Assembly: GCA_902556905.1 (NCBI GenBank)
Contig: CACDYK010000005.1
Location: 16,919 to 80,918, forward strand
Direction of reading: 5' to 3'
DNA: 64,000 nt
Origin: an uncultured Pelagibacteraceae bacterium
GTDB lineage: Bacteria > Pseudomonadota > Alphaproteobacteria > Pelagibacterales > Pelagibacteraceae
This document shows positions 25,289-35,604 of the stretch, piece by piece; position 1 is the stretch's first letter; each line of letters starts with the position of its first letter. A program made the translations under genes and the position numbers. The notes under the pieces were generated by a model, which was given only the letters and a program-made list of their open reading frames with translations, did no database searches and was not told the DNA's origin.

Positions 25289-26364
25289 TAATATTTACTA
25301 TCATTCTTAATAACATCTACATTGTGAACCATACTTTCAAAAAATCCTGCTTTAGTAATCTTCACAAAATTTGGTTTTATTCTAAGTTTTGTTATATTTT
25401 TTGAACCAAGGTAGCCCATAGATGATCTTAATCCTCCAATTAATTTATAAATAATACTTCTAACATCCCCTTTGTATTTTGCAAAACCTTCTACACCCTC
25501 TGGAACATATTTTGATGTATCTTTTTGTTTAACTTGAAAATATCTATCCGCCGACCCTTTATTCATTGCTCCTACAGAACCCATGCCTCTAAAACTTTTA
25601 AACAATTTTCCATTTTTCTTTATTAATTTTCCTGGTGCCTCATCAGTACCAGCAAATAAAGACCCTATCATTACAGCATCAGCTCCAGCAGCAAATGCTT
25701 TTGCCAGATCTCCTGAATATTTAATTCCACCATCAGAAATAATTTTTACATTTTTATTTTTAAGTCCATTTCTAACAGATAGTATTGCACTTAACTGTGG
25801 AACACCAATTCCTGCAACTAATCTTGTAGTACAAATAGATCCAGGGCCGATTCCAACTTTAACAATATCTACACCTAATTTAATCAAAAATTTGGCTGCT
25901 TCTGGTGTAGCAATATTTCCAGCACATAAAGCAATTTTATTATTTTTAAACTTTTTTATAAATTTAATTATTTCTCCAACTTTTTTGGTATGACCATGGG
26001 CAGTGTCGACCACTATTAAATCAACACCTTCTTTTATTATAGCTTTTGCTCTATCAAATTCATTAGGTCCTGCTCCAACAGCTGCTCCCACTATTAATTT
26101 TTGTTTCTTTACTTTTTTAATCTCTAAAATTTGTTTTTTTATATCTAAATTTCTATGAATAACTCCAATTCCCCCTGCTTTTGCTATAGCAATTGCCATT
26201 TTGCTTTCTGTAACTGTATCCATTGCAGATGATAAAACTGGGACTTTAAGTTTTAAACTACTAGTTAGCTGAGTACTTGTATTGACCTCGGATGGTAGTA
26301 TTTCTGAATATTTTGGCGAAAGTGTTACGTCATCAAAGGTGAGTGCTTCTTTTATAGGAACCAT
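25288..26364 (-). CDS. guaB: IMP dehydrogenase lacking the CBS (Bateman) domain
   Basis: A 358-aa enzyme oxidising IMP to XMP with NAD, the committed step to GMP. Catalytic Cys178 is in GIGPGSICTTRLVAGIGVPQLSA (shown in part), the flap is MNKGSADRYFQVKQ and EGVEGFAKYKG follows, all IMPDH-specific and unlike GMP reductase. The usual protein is about 490 aa; here the barrel passes directly from EIKKVKKQ to KLIVGAAVG at residues 81-97, exactly where the tandem CBS domains are normally inserted. The enzyme should therefore lack allosteric control by purine nucleotides. It is the first gene of guaB-TPR-guaA after a 37-bp gap from rlmE. Confidence 0.93.
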   Translation of the reverse strand: MVPIKEALTFDDVTLSPKYSEILPSEVNTSTQLTSSLKLKVPVLSSAMDTVTESKMAIAIAKAGGIGVIHRNLDIKKQILEIKKVKKQKLIVGAAVGAGPNEFDRAKAIIKEGVDLIVVDTAHGHTKKVGEIIKFIKKFKNNKIALCAGNIATPEAAKFLIKLGVDIVKVGIGPGSICTTRLVAGIGVPQLSAILSVRNGLKNKNVKIISDGGIKYSGDLAKAFAAGADAVMIGSLFAGTDEAPGKLIKKNGKLFKSFRGMGSVGAMNKGSADRYFQVKQKDTSKYVPEGVEGFAKYKGDVRSIIYKLIGGLRSSMGYLGSKNITKLRIKPNFVKITKAGFFESMVHNVDVIKNDSKY

Positions 26365-26401
26365 AATCTTTTATATACGATTCATTTAAAAATTAAAGTC
26401 C

Positions 26402-27013
26402 CTATCTAAGTTTGTTACAAATTATAAAACTTTCTTTAGAATCTTTTCTGCTAGATTTTGGTTTAAAAACCTTAACTTCTTTAAAGTATTTTTTTCCTTC
26501 TGCGACTATTTCGTTAAATGATCCACCCATAAAAATCTTAGAAATAAAATAACCATTATTTTTTAATTGATCTTTTGCAAAAAGCATCGCTTCTTTGCAT
26601 AGCTCACCTGTTTGAATAGAATCTATATTCTTAATACCTGTCGTATTCACAGCCATATCCGACATAACAACATCTATTTTATCTTTTATATGTTTTTTAA
26701 TTTCATCTTGAATATTTTCTTCAGTAAAATCACCCTGAATTTGTACCGTATTACCAATAGGCTCCATTTCTTTTAAATCTATTGATACTAATCTTCCACT
26801 TTTTGCAGCTTTTGACGCATATTGAGACCAACTTCCTGGGGCCGCACCTATGTCTATTATTGAAATACCACCTTTAAATATTTTAAATTTATCGTCTATT
26901 TCAATTAATTTATAAGCAGATCTAGCTCTATACCCATCAACTTTTGATTGTCTAACGTAAGTGTCTCGTCTTTGTTTATTTAGCCAATTTTTTGAAATTT
27001 TATTTTTTTTCAA
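26402..27013 (-). CDS. rlmE: 23S rRNA (uridine2552-2'-O)-methyltransferase
   Basis: A 203-aa RrmJ/FtsJ-family SAM methyltransferase acting on U2552 in the ribosomal A loop late in 50S assembly. Landmarks: RSAYKLIEIDDKF, SAM motif SIIDIGAAPGSWSQYAS, VSIDLKEM, catalytic Asp in DVVMSDMAVNTTG, Lys in GYFISKIFMGG and the C-terminal FKPKSSRKDSKESFIIC. This fits the K-D-K-E tetrad with Lys in RARSAYKL. It directly abuts the glycosyltransferase-like gene upstream and guaB downstream on the same strand. Confidence 0.94.
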   Translation of the reverse strand: MKKNKISKNWLNKQRRDTYVRQSKVDGYRARSAYKLIEIDDKFKIFKGGISIIDIGAAPGSWSQYASKAAKSGRLVSIDLKEMEPIGNTVQIQGDFTEENIQDEIKKHIKDKIDVVMSDMAVNTTGIKNIDSIQTGELCKEAMLFAKDQLKNNGYFISKIFMGGSFNEIVAEGKKYFKEVKVFKPKSSRKDSKESFIICNKLR

Positions 27014-27925
27014 TTAATTATTAAACCTTAAGCTTTTACTGACAGTTTTTCCTTTAAGTGTTTTAATATCTATTGTGATTTCTTTATTTACTCTCATGTC
27101 TTTTTTATCTTTCCAAATACCTGCCGCCAAATGCATTATACCAATTTTATAATTAGGCAAATAAGGTTCAACAAAAGTAGAATTTTCTTCATCAAACTTT
27201 GGTAAAAGATTGCTTGTTATCCAATTACAATTAAGAGGTAGAAATTCAGTTTCAATTTCATCAATATAAACGGACATATTCATTGCTAACTGTTCAGAGC
27301 CAAAGATATCACCACCTTTTAAAGTTTGCTCTAAATTTTTCTGCCACGAATTCCATGAGATTGAATTTTTTTCTAAAGAAAAAACTCCAATATTTATATG
27401 AGGTGCAAATGCAAGTTTTCTAGCTTTTGAAAAACTAATTTTAGACTTCACAGCATGCTTAAAATTTTGAGATTTGATAATTGCTAACTTTCCAATTAGC
27501 CATTTAACTTTTGAAGTTATCTTGTAACCTGGTCCAATAGTTTGCGTTATTCCCAATTTACCATCATCACATGCTTTAAAGTATATTTCTACCGCTTTCC
27601 AATCGTTGACCCATGCATCACAATCAATCCATAAATATTTTTCATAACTTGGAAAATATTTTGGAATAAAAGCTCGTGAAACTTGACTTTTAAGCCATTC
27701 TCTTCCTTTTATTTTTCTATCTGGAACTTTTATATCCCATTTAGCCAGTTTTATTTCATCAACCTTTTTAGACAATTGTTCTTTTTGCTCATCAGTTAAA
27801 CCAGCATCTAAAATACAAATAGATACATCTTTGCTTTCTTTAAAGCTTTTGATTGAGTTAATTAATTCATCTAATAATGGAAAATAATTTGAGTCAGCTA
27901 AGGATATTATTGTATTTTTTTTCAT
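27014..27925 (-). CDS. Glycosyltransferase-like protein (GT8-like fold), copy 1
   Basis: A 303-aa cytoplasmic protein resembling nucleotide-sugar-dependent transferases. The N-terminal beta-alpha start is NTIISLADSNYFPLLDELINS, and an acidic metal-site motif occurs in KYLWIDCDAWVNDW (DxD-like DCD). Downstream are LAFAPHINIGVFSLEKNS, IFGSEQLAMNMSVYID and NYKIGIMHLAAGIW, the pattern of GT8 enzymes with a late His. Its neighbour at 27947 is a close paralogue. Donor and acceptor are unknown. The position next to pssA/psd could suggest an envelope substrate, but this is weak. Confidence 0.7.
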   Translation of the reverse strand: MKKNTIISLADSNYFPLLDELINSIKSFKESKDVSICILDAGLTDEQKEQLSKKVDEIKLAKWDIKVPDRKIKGREWLKSQVSRAFIPKYFPSYEKYLWIDCDAWVNDWKAVEIYFKACDDGKLGITQTIGPGYKITSKVKWLIGKLAIIKSQNFKHAVKSKISFSKARKLAFAPHINIGVFSLEKNSISWNSWQKNLEQTLKGGDIFGSEQLAMNMSVYIDEIETEFLPLNCNWITSNLLPKFDEENSTFVEPYLPNYKIGIMHLAAGIWKDKKDMRVNKEITIDIKTLKGKTVSKSLRFNN

Positions 27926-27946
27926 AACTATAAAATAAGAATTTTT

Positions 27947-28849
27947 TTATTCATTATTAAACCTTAGATTTTTTTCTATTATTTTTCCATCTAAGCATTC
28001 TATTTTACTCAGAATATTTTTATTATTTCTTATTTGATCATTGTGTTTCCCTGCAAAATGAATGATGCCAATTTCGTGATTAGGCAAATATGGTTCAACA
28101 AATGTTTTCTTATCTTCATCATATTTCATTCCACCTATATGTGTCCAATTACAATAAGCTGGTAATATCTCTACAGGTAAATTGTCATAATAAATTGTAA
28201 TATTTAGTGCTATTTGATCTGATCCCCAAACTTTTCCTGATTTTAATGACTCCTCTAAATTTTTTCTCCATACTTTCCAATGAGGTGCATTAGATGTTAA
28301 AGAAAATACACCAGCATTTAAATGTGGCTTTAAAGCAACCTCTCTAGCTATTTTTTCTGAAAAACCAGATGACTTAGCATGTTTATAATTTTGTGATTTT
28401 ATTCTTGCAAAACTTCCTAAAAGCCAATCTACTTTTGTTCCCCCATAAGCTCTGTCAGCATTAGTGGAAATACATAATTTGTTATTCTCACAACCTTTAA
28501 AATATAATTCTACTGCTTCCCATGAATTCACCCAAGCATCTGCATCAATCCATAAATACTTTTCATAATTTGGAAAATATTCAGTAAGAAAAGCTCTTGT
28601 TATTAAACTTTTAAGCCATTTTTTTCCCATAATCTTAAATTGACTTATTTTGATATCCCATTCAGATGATTTTATTTCATCAACTTTTGACACTAATAGT
28701 TTTTTTTGTTCCTCTGTTAGTCCGCCATCTAAAATACAAATCGCAGTATTTTCACTTTGTTTAAATCTTTTTATTGAATCTACTAGCTCATTCAATAACT
28801 CAAAATAATTAGCATCAGCTAGAGAGATGATTACATTTTTTTTAATCAC
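27947..28849 (-). CDS. Glycosyltransferase-like protein (GT8-like fold), copy 2
   Basis: A 300-aa paralogue of the preceding gene along its whole length: NVIISLADANYFELLNELVDS, KYLWIDADAWVNSW (DAD replaces DCD), LKPHLNAGVFSLTSN, WGSDQIALNITIYYD and NHEIGIIHFAGKH. The differences are spread evenly, so the tandem duplication is not recent. Its start overlaps the pssA stop by 4 bp, so it is translated with the phospholipid genes. The two copies may use different donors or acceptors. No signal peptide or membrane span is visible. Confidence 0.7.
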   Translation of the reverse strand: MIKKNVIISLADANYFELLNELVDSIKRFKQSENTAICILDGGLTEEQKKLLVSKVDEIKSSEWDIKISQFKIMGKKWLKSLITRAFLTEYFPNYEKYLWIDADAWVNSWEAVELYFKGCENNKLCISTNADRAYGGTKVDWLLGSFARIKSQNYKHAKSSGFSEKIAREVALKPHLNAGVFSLTSNAPHWKVWRKNLEESLKSGKVWGSDQIALNITIYYDNLPVEILPAYCNWTHIGGMKYDEDKKTFVEPYLPNHEIGIIHFAGKHNDQIRNNKNILSKIECLDGKIIEKNLRFNNE

Positions 28850-29649
28850 AGCACATCTTCTAAATCGTCATCATCAGCTATGTTGCTGTCTGCATGCTGT
28901 TTCTTAAATCTTTGATAATGAAGAAAACTAATAGGTAATATTAATAGGTAAATAATTGAACTAATTGCTATAACATTAAAAGGATAAACTAGTAATAGTC
29001 CAAAAAATAAAATTATTCCAAACAATAAAAAAATTGTTGTTTTTCTTTGAATAACAATCTTTTTAAAAGAGTAGCTTGGAAATTTACTAATTAACAAAAA
29101 AGAAGTGATTACAAAAAATATTGGTACAATAATATCATAATTTAGTTTGATATAATCAAAATCAGTCAAACTTATGATAAGTGGTGTCAAAACTAAAATT
29201 CCCCCAGCTGGAGAAGGAACACCTTCAAAAAAATTATCCCTCCAGGAAGGCTCTTGATTAGAATTTACATTAAATCTTGCTAGTCTTAAAGCTACACAAA
29301 TTACAAAAATTAAACATACTAACCATCCAAATCTACCTAAGGTATTTAGCTTCCAAAAGTACATAATAAATGCTGGGGCCACACCAAAACTTATCATGTC
29401 TGTCAAAGAATCTAATTCTTTTCCTACTTTGGATGTTCCTTTTATTAATCGTGCAATTCTACCGTCTAAACCATCAATTAATGCTGCAAAAATTATTGCT
29501 ATAATTGCAAATTCAAATTTTCCATCTAATGCAAACCTAATTGATGTTAATCCAATACAAACACCTATTAAAGTCAACATATTGGGTAAAATTACTCTAG
29601 CATTTTTTTTATCTGCTATAATTTTTAAATTATTTTTGGGTTGTTCCAT
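28846..29649 (-). CDS. pssA: CDP-diacylglycerol-serine O-phosphatidyltransferase
   Basis: A 267-aa integral membrane enzyme of the CDP-alcohol phosphatidyltransferase family that makes phosphatidylserine. The catalytic motif D-G-x2-A-R-x8-G-x3-D-x3-D is seen as DGLDGRIARLIKGTSKVGKELDSLTD (shown in part), with several membrane helices around it and a charged C-terminal tail (HADSNIADDDDLEDVL). It starts next to the psd stop (2-bp gap), giving the two-step route CDP-DAG to PS to PE as one operon. Confidence 0.93.
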   Translation of the reverse strand: MEQPKNNLKIIADKKNARVILPNMLTLIGVCIGLTSIRFALDGKFEFAIIAIIFAALIDGLDGRIARLIKGTSKVGKELDSLTDMISFGVAPAFIMYFWKLNTLGRFGWLVCLIFVICVALRLARFNVNSNQEPSWRDNFFEGVPSPAGGILVLTPLIISLTDFDYIKLNYDIIVPIFFVITSFLLISKFPSYSFKKIVIQRKTTIFLLFGIILFFGLLLVYPFNVIAISSIIYLLILPISFLHYQRFKKQHADSNIADDDDLEDVL

Positions 29650-29651
29650 CT

Positions 29652-30299
29652 TTATTTTTTAGCCAATAAGGTCTCACCAGAAATTGTTTTTTGTCCAACC
29701 TTCACTAACGGTTCATAATTTTCATAATATACATCTGCACGACTTCCAAATCTAATCATACCAATTCTATCACCTTGATTAAGATCTTGCCCATTATCTG
29801 TTTCACAAACAATTCTTCTTGCTATTAATCCAGCTATTTGAACTACTATTATATCATTTCCACTTTTATCTTTTATTTTATAGTAGTTTCTTTCATTATC
29901 TTCACTTGCCTTGTCTAAGGATGCATTAAAAAATTTTCCAGGTTTATATAAAATATCTTCTACTTTTCCTGAGCAAGGTGTTCTATTTACATGACAGTCA
30001 AAAACATTCATGAATATACTTATTTTTTTAAATTTTTTATTTTCAAGACCTACTTCTTTTGGACCATCAACCTCTTCAACTTTTATTACTTCGCCATCTG
30101 CAGGACTTACTAAATAATTATCATCCTCAATTATAACTCTTTCAGGGTCCCTAAAAAAATAATAAACCCAAACAGTTAAAAGCAGACCAATGGCTCCTAG
30201 AAAGCCACTAAAAAATAAAAGAATAATTGTTACAAACCCTGCAATGACTAAAAATTTGTATCCTTCAGTATGTATCTTTGGAAATATCTTGGTAAACAT
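29652..30299 (-). CDS. psd: Phosphatidylserine decarboxylase
   Basis: A 215-aa short-form Psd that decarboxylates phosphatidylserine to phosphatidylethanolamine. Landmarks: FFRDPERVI, LVSPADGEVIKVE, SIFMNVFDCHVNRTPCSGKVE (shown in part), IVVQIAGLIARRIVC, and the self-cleavage site RIGMIRFGSRADVY, where cleavage at Gly-Ser creates the pyruvoyl group. Two N-terminal membrane segments are present. It is the first gene of the psd-pssA run, divergent from icd across 76 bp. Confidence 0.94.
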   Translation of the reverse strand: MFTKIFPKIHTEGYKFLVIAGFVTIILLFFSGFLGAIGLLLTVWVYYFFRDPERVIIEDDNYLVSPADGEVIKVEEVDGPKEVGLENKKFKKISIFMNVFDCHVNRTPCSGKVEDILYKPGKFFNASLDKASEDNERNYYKIKDKSGNDIIVVQIAGLIARRIVCETDNGQDLNQGDRIGMIRFGSRADVYYENYEPLVKVGQKTISGETLLAKK

Positions 30300-30375
30300 A
30301 TTCTTCTATTTGCTAATTTTTGATTAATATGTATATAAACCAATCAAATTCAATTAATAAGATAAATTTATTTTA

Positions 30376-31590
30376 ATGAGTAAAATCAAGGTAAATAACC
30401 CTATCGTAGAGCTAGATGGGGATGAAATGACCCGTATTATATGGGAGTTCATCAAAAATAAGCTAATACTGCCTTATCTAGATCTTGGTATTGAATATTA
30501 TGACCTTGGAATGAAAAGTCGAGATAATACATACGATCAAATCACAATAGACTCCGCAAATGCTATAAAAAAAATTGGCGTTGGAGTTAAATGTGCAACG
30601 ATTACTCCTGATGAAGCTCGTGTTGAAGAATTTGATTTAAAAAAAATGTGGAGATCTCCAAATGGAACTATAAGAAATATCATAGGTGGTACAGTTTTTA
30701 GAGAGCCTATTATATGTAAAAATATCCCAAAACTTGTTCCTTCTTGGACTGATCCGGTAATTATTGGAAGACATGCTTTTGGAGATCAGTATAGAGCAAC
30801 AGATTTTAAAGTACCTGGAAAAGGTAAAATGGAAGTTAAATGGACATCTGAAGATGGAAAAGATGAAATAAAATATGAAGTATTTAATTTTACAGGCCCT
30901 GGTGTTGCACTTTCAATGTACAACTTAGATAAATCAATTGAGGATTTTGCAAGATCTTGTTTCAGTTATGGGTTAATAAAAAAATGGCCAGTTTATATGT
31001 CCACTAAAAATACAATTTTAAAACAATACGATGGTAGATTTAAGGACATATTTCAAGAGATTTTTGAAAAAGAATATAAAGTAGATTTTGAAAAAAATAA
31101 TTTAACTTATGAACATAGATTGATTGATGATATGGTTGCTTGTGCAATGAAATGGAGTGGTAAATATATTTGGGCATGTAAAAATTACGATGGAGATGTT
31201 CAATCTGATACAATGGCACAAGGTTATGGTTCCTTAGGATTAATGACTAGTACATTGTTAACACCAGATGGAAAGGTAATGGAAGCTGAAGCTGCTCATG
31301 GAACAGTTACTAGACACTTTAGAATGCACCAGCAAGGCAAAGAAACCTCAACAAACCCTATTGCATCTATTTTTGCTTGGACAAGAGGGTTGGCTCATAG
31401 AGGAAAACTCGATAATAATGATGAGCTAATTAAATTTGCACAAACTATTGAGAAAGTTTGTATTGACTGCGTTGAAAATGGTGCGATGACAAAAGATTTA
31501 GCAATTCTTATTGGTCCATCAAGCAAATATTTAACTACTAATCAATTCTTAGATGAAATTGATGGTAATCTTAAAAAGAAATTAAATTAA
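30376..31590 (+). CDS. icd: Isocitrate dehydrogenase (NADP+)
   Basis: A 404-aa enzyme of the TCA cycle, of the short IDH type shared with eukaryotes rather than the E. coli type. Landmarks: [17 protein letters not shown] at the start, the phosphate-site loop [21 protein letters not shown] (shown in part), [41 protein letters not shown] (shown in part) with metal-site Asp residues, and the NADP-binding [12 protein letters not shown]. It overlaps the end of convergent alaS by 9 bp. Confidence 0.96.
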   Translation: MSKIKVNNPIVELDGDEMTRIIWEFIKNKLILPYLDLGIEYYDLGMKSRDNTYDQITIDSANAIKKIGVGVKCATITPDEARVEEFDLKKMWRSPNGTIRNIIGGTVFREPIICKNIPKLVPSWTDPVIIGRHAFGDQYRATDFKVPGKGKMEVKWTSEDGKDEIKYEVFNFTGPGVALSMYNLDKSIEDFARSCFSYGLIKKWPVYMSTKNTILKQYDGRFKDIFQEIFEKEYKVDFEKNNLTYEHRLIDDMVACAMKWSGKYIWACKNYDGDVQSDTMAQGYGSLGLMTSTLLTPDGKVMEAEAAHGTVTRHFRMHQQGKETSTNPIASIFAWTRGLAHRGKLDNNDELIKFAQTIEKVCIDCVENGAMTKDLAILIGPSSKYLTTNQFLDEIDGNLKKKLN

Positions 31591-34248
31591 AGTTTTAAGT
31601 TTTTCAAATGCTTGATCAATTTTAGATTGGTCTTGTCCACCAGCTTGGGCAAAATCTTTTCTACCTCCTCCACCTTGACCCCCTATAATTTCTGATCCAA
31701 CTTTAACAAATTTAACTGCATCAAATTTTTCTGTTAAATTATCAGTAACACCAACTGCAATTCCAACTTTATCATCTTTGCTTGCAAAAACTATTACAAT
31801 TCCATCATTCAATTCCTTTTTACCTTTATCAACAAGTTTTCTTAATTCTTTTGGTGGTAATCCATCAACTTTTTGAAGTCTCAGTTTAACTCCATTTATT
31901 TCTTCATCTTGAATGATATTTTTTGATTTATCTTCTAAAATTGAATTAACTGAAATTGTCTCTAACTGCTTTGATAAATTTTTGATTAATGTTTTTTGAT
32001 CTAATTGATCTAAATTTGGCTTTCCACCAAGATTGGTAATTTGTCCACTTAGCTCTTTAATAAGCTCATTATCCTTTTCAGAGGAAATATTAGATAATTT
32101 CTCTTTATTTTTTAAATAATCCTCTAATTGCTTATCTCTTAAAGCTTCAATTCTTCTAACACCTGCTGCAATTGAGGATTGGCTAATTATCTTAAATTTA
32201 CCAATGTCACCTGTGTTTTTAACGTGAGTACCTCCACAAAGTTCTGTTGAAAAATATTTTCCCTCTTCATCACCCATCGAAAGAACTCTAACCTCGTCTC
32301 CGTACTTTTCTCCAAATAAAGCCAAAGCACCATTTTCAACAGCTTCATTAGGTGTCATCAAACGTGTTTTAACATCTGATTTTTTTGAGACCATTTTATT
32401 TACAAAACCTTCTACTTTATCAATTTCTTCTGTTGGTATTGGTTTCATGTGACTAAAATCAAACCTTAAACGACTTGGTTCAACTAATGAGCCTTTTTGT
32501 GTAACATGATCACCTAAAACTCTTCTTAAAGACTCATGCAATAAATGAGTTGCGGAATGGTATGCTCGAGTATCATCTCTTCTCTTGATATCAATTTTTA
32601 ACTCTACAGTATCATTTGTCTTTATAGATCCACTGATTACTTTTCCATAATGTACAAATAGATCACCTAATTTCTTTTGAACATCTGTTACTTCAAATTT
32701 AAAATCATTTCCAATAATTTCACCTGTATCTCCTACTTGACCTCCAGACTCTCCATAAAAAGGTGTCTGGTTAACAATGATCATACCTTCATCATTTTCT
32801 TTTAATTCATTCACTTCTTTATTGCTTGAAAGAACCGATAAAACCACACCTTCTGCTTGATTGCTTTCATAACCTAAAAATTCTGTTGCTCCTAACTTAT
32901 CTTTAATTCCAAACCAAATATCTTCAACAGCGGCATCACCTGAGCCTTTCCAATTTTTTTTAGCAAGTTCTCTACTTTCTTTCATCAAAGATTGAAATTT
33001 TTCTGTATCAATTGACATTGATTTATTTCTTAAAATATCTTCTGTAAGATCTAATGGAAATCCATAAGTATCATATAATTTAAATGCTATTTCCCCTGGT
33101 AAAATTTTATCTATTTTTGAAATTTCATCGTTTAAAATTTTAATTCCTCGATCTAAAAGTACTAAAAACTTTTCCTCTTCCATTTTTAAAGTTTCTTTAA
33201 TTAAAGACTCTGCCCTAACTAGCTCAGGATAGTTCCCTGACATTTCATTTTTGAGTGTATCAAATAAATTAAAAAAAACTGGGTCTTTAGATCCAAGTAA
33301 ATGTGAATGTCTCATTCCTCTTCTCATTATCCTTCTAAGCACATAACCTCTGCCTTCGTTAGAAGGAAGAACACCCTCAGCAATTAAAAATGCGCTAGCC
33401 CTTAAATGATCTGCTATAACTCTAAAACTTGATTGATTAGATTGATCTTGTTTTATCTTAATAATTCCAGAGGCAGCACTTATAATTTTTTTAAAATGAT
33501 CTGTTTCATAATTATCGTGTGTCCCTTGTAGTAAAGCTGCAATTCTCTCTAGACCCATTCCAGTATCAACTGAAGGTTTTGGAAGATCTATTCTTTTATC
33601 TTTAGAAATTTGTTCAAATTGCATAAAGACCAAATTCCATATTTCAATAAAACGGTTTCCATCTTCTTCTTTAGTTCCTGGCAAACCTCCTTCTAGGTGA
33701 TCTCCATGATCATAAAAAATCTCTGAACATGGGCCACATGGACCCGTCTCTCCCATCGACCAAAAATTGTCAGATGTTGCTATTCGAATAATCTTATCAT
33801 CACTAAAACCAGCTATTTTCTTCCAAAAATCGAAGGCTTCATCATCTTCATGATAAACAGTCACATAAAGTCTGTTTTTGTCAATGCCAAAATCTTTAGT
33901 AATTAAATTCCAAGCATAGTGGATTGCTTGCTCTTTGAAATAATCTCCAAATGAAAAATTTCCCAACATTTCAAAGAATGTGTGGTGTCTTGGTGTGTAG
34001 CCAACATTCTCTAAATCATTATGTTTTCCCCCTGCTCTTACACATTTCTGAGAAGTAGTGGCTGTTTGATAATCTCTTTTCTCTAAACCTGTAAATACAT
34101 TCTTAAATTGTACCATCCCTGAATTTGCAAACATCAAGGTTGGATCGTTATTTGGAACTAAATTACTAGATTCAACAATCTTATGATCATTCTTCTCAAA
34201 ATATTTTAAAAATGTACTCCTTATTTCATTTAAAGATTTGTCAGCCAT
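31582..34248 (-). CDS. alaS: Alanyl-tRNA synthetase
   Basis: An 888-aa class II synthetase with all domains. The catalytic core holds [29 protein letters not shown] and [14 protein letters not shown]; the editing domain has the zinc ligands in [10 protein letters not shown] and [10 protein letters not shown]; the C-Ala domain ends in [21 protein letters not shown], close to the usual consensus. It is the downstream neighbour of recA but separated from it by an intrinsic terminator. Confidence 0.97.
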   Translation of the reverse strand: MADKSLNEIRSTFLKYFEKNDHKIVESSNLVPNNDPTLMFANSGMVQFKNVFTGLEKRDYQTATTSQKCVRAGGKHNDLENVGYTPRHHTFFEMLGNFSFGDYFKEQAIHYAWNLITKDFGIDKNRLYVTVYHEDDEAFDFWKKIAGFSDDKIIRIATSDNFWSMGETGPCGPCSEIFYDHGDHLEGGLPGTKEEDGNRFIEIWNLVFMQFEQISKDKRIDLPKPSVDTGMGLERIAALLQGTHDNYETDHFKKIISAASGIIKIKQDQSNQSSFRVIADHLRASAFLIAEGVLPSNEGRGYVLRRIMRRGMRHSHLLGSKDPVFFNLFDTLKNEMSGNYPELVRAESLIKETLKMEEEKFLVLLDRGIKILNDEISKIDKILPGEIAFKLYDTYGFPLDLTEDILRNKSMSIDTEKFQSLMKESRELAKKNWKGSGDAAVEDIWFGIKDKLGATEFLGYESNQAEGVVLSVLSSNKEVNELKENDEGMIIVNQTPFYGESGGQVGDTGEIIGNDFKFEVTDVQKKLGDLFVHYGKVISGSIKTNDTVELKIDIKRRDDTRAYHSATHLLHESLRRVLGDHVTQKGSLVEPSRLRFDFSHMKPIPTEEIDKVEGFVNKMVSKKSDVKTRLMTPNEAVENGALALFGEKYGDEVRVLSMGDEEGKYFSTELCGGTHVKNTGDIGKFKIISQSSIAAGVRRIEALRDKQLEDYLKNKEKLSNISSEKDNELIKELSGQITNLGGKPNLDQLDQKTLIKNLSKQLETISVNSILEDKSKNIIQDEEINGVKLRLQKVDGLPPKELRKLVDKGKKELNDGIVIVFASKDDKVGIAVGVTDNLTEKFDAVKFVKVGSEIIGGQGGGGRKDFAQAGGQDQSKIDQAFEKLKTLI

Positions 34249-34298
34249 ATTTTTAAAATACAGCTTTTTTGTTTTATGTCTAGATAACAGTAAGGGAA

Positions 34299-34325
34299 AA
34301 AAGGCGCTTATATTAAGCGCCTTTT
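34299..34325 (-). terminator. Intrinsic terminator after recA
   Basis: AAAAGGCGCTTA (34299-34310), a 3-nt loop and TAAGCGCCTTTT (34314-34325) form a perfect 12-bp stem. On the minus strand the stem is followed by TTTTTTCCC, so it terminates recA, whose stop lies 24 bp upstream of it. It separates recA from alaS. Confidence 0.93.
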
Positions 34326-34348
34326 AATAATTAAAGATGACTTTTTAA

Positions 34349-35497
34349 CTAATTCTTTTTAGTAGGAACTACTTCCTCTTTAACTTCTGCTTTTGGATCT
34401 TCTATTTGATCTTTTGCAGCTTTCTCAGGATCTAAAGGGTTTCCTTCAATCTTTTTTTGAATTACGCCTGCTTTTTCTCTTATTAGCAGTTCGATTTCAG
34501 CAGCAACTTTAGGGTTTTGAGCAAGATAAGTTTTTGCATTTTCTCTACCTTGGCCTATTTTTTCACCCTTATAAGCGTACCAGGCTCCTGATTTTTCAAT
34601 AATGTCTGCTTTAGAACCTAGATCAACGAGTTCTCCCATCTTACTGATCCCTTTTCCATACATTAAATCAAATTCAACAACTTTAAATGGTGGAGCTACT
34701 TTATTTTTAACTACCTTAACTCTTGTTGAGTTTCCAATAATTTCATCTTTATCTTTAATTGCACCAATTCTTCTAATATCCATTCTAACAGATGAGTAGA
34801 ATTTTAATGCATTTCCACCTGATGTTGTTTCAGGACTTCCAAACATAACTCCAATTTTCATTCTAATTTGGTTAATAAAAATCATCATTGTGTTTGTATT
34901 TGAAATTGAACTTGTTAGCTTTCTTAAAGCCTGACTCATTAATCTAGATTGAAGACCAACGTGATGATCTCCCATCTCACCTTCGATTTCAGCTCTTGGA
35001 GTTAAAGCTGCAACTGAGTCAATTACGATAACTGAGATAGATCCTGATTTAACAAGAGTGTCAGCTATTTCTAAAGCTTGTTCACCAGCGTCTGGCTGAG
35101 AAATTAAAAGCTCTTCTGTATTTACTCCTAATTTTTTTGCATAAACTGGGTCTAATGCGTGCTCTGCATCAACAAACGCACAAATTCCACCAGCTTTTTG
35201 AGCTTCAGCAACAACTTGTAATGCTAATGTTGTTTTTCCTGAAGATTCTGGTCCATAAACCTCAACAATTCTTCCTTTTGGCAATCCACCTATTCCTAAT
35301 GCTAAATCAAGGCTTAAAGATCCTGTGGATACAGACTCAATGTCCATTGCTCTTCTTTGGCCAAGCTTCATAACTGAACCTTTTCCAAAATTATCAGTAA
35401 TCTGAGCTATTGCTGCATCTAATGCTTTGTTCTTTTCTTTGATATCCATTTCTTGATCTTTAGTAGATTTAACTACTTTTAAGTTACTTTTCGTCAT
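34349..35497 (-). CDS. recA: Recombinase RecA
   Basis: A 382-aa RecA: strand exchange in recombination and co-protease for LexA/UmuD cleavage. Walker A is GPESSGKTT (residues 82-90), Walker B lies in [11 protein letters not shown], loop L2 region is [20 protein letters not shown], and the DNA-binding L1 is [14 protein letters not shown]. The C-terminal tail is acidic and rather long ([19 protein letters not shown]). A ribosome site AGAGG precedes the ATG, and a LexA-like box sits in the promoter region (see 35547-35561). Confidence 0.97.
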   Translation of the reverse strand: MTKSNLKVVKSTKDQEMDIKEKNKALDAAIAQITDNFGKGSVMKLGQRRAMDIESVSTGSLSLDLALGIGGLPKGRIVEVYGPESSGKTTLALQVVAEAQKAGGICAFVDAEHALDPVYAKKLGVNTEELLISQPDAGEQALEIADTLVKSGSISVIVIDSVAALTPRAEIEGEMGDHHVGLQSRLMSQALRKLTSSISNTNTMMIFINQIRMKIGVMFGSPETTSGGNALKFYSSVRMDIRRIGAIKDKDEIIGNSTRVKVVKNKVAPPFKVVEFDLMYGKGISKMGELVDLGSKADIIEKSGAWYAYKGEKIGQGRENAKTYLAQNPKVAAEIELLIREKAGVIQKKIEGNPLDPEKAAKDQIEDPKAEVKEEVVPTKKN

Positions 35498-35546
35498 TTT
35501 TAGCCTCTTTTTTTAATTTTTTTAACACTCGAATCATAATTTAAAT

Positions 35547-35561
35547 GTACACATTTTGTTC
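35547..35561 (-). promoter_or_regulatory. LexA-like box in the recA promoter region
   Basis: On the minus strand GAAC-AAAATGT-GTAC fits the alphaproteobacterial LexA direct repeat GAAC-N7-GAAC with one base changed. It falls inside a possible promoter, TTGCTA (35571-35566) and TACATT (35549-35544) spaced by 16 bp, so binding would block transcription. A full-consensus box precedes umuD in the same window, which supports the reading. Confidence 0.5.
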
Positions 35562-35604
35562 TCATTAGCAATAAATTTATTTATGGATCAAAAAAACCAA
35601 ATAA

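Noticed and set aside
25288-26364. GMP reductase as an alternative for the 358-aa protein
   Set aside because: Length fits GuaC, but the flap GSADRYFQ, the EGVEG segment and the guaA neighbourhood are those of IMP dehydrogenase.
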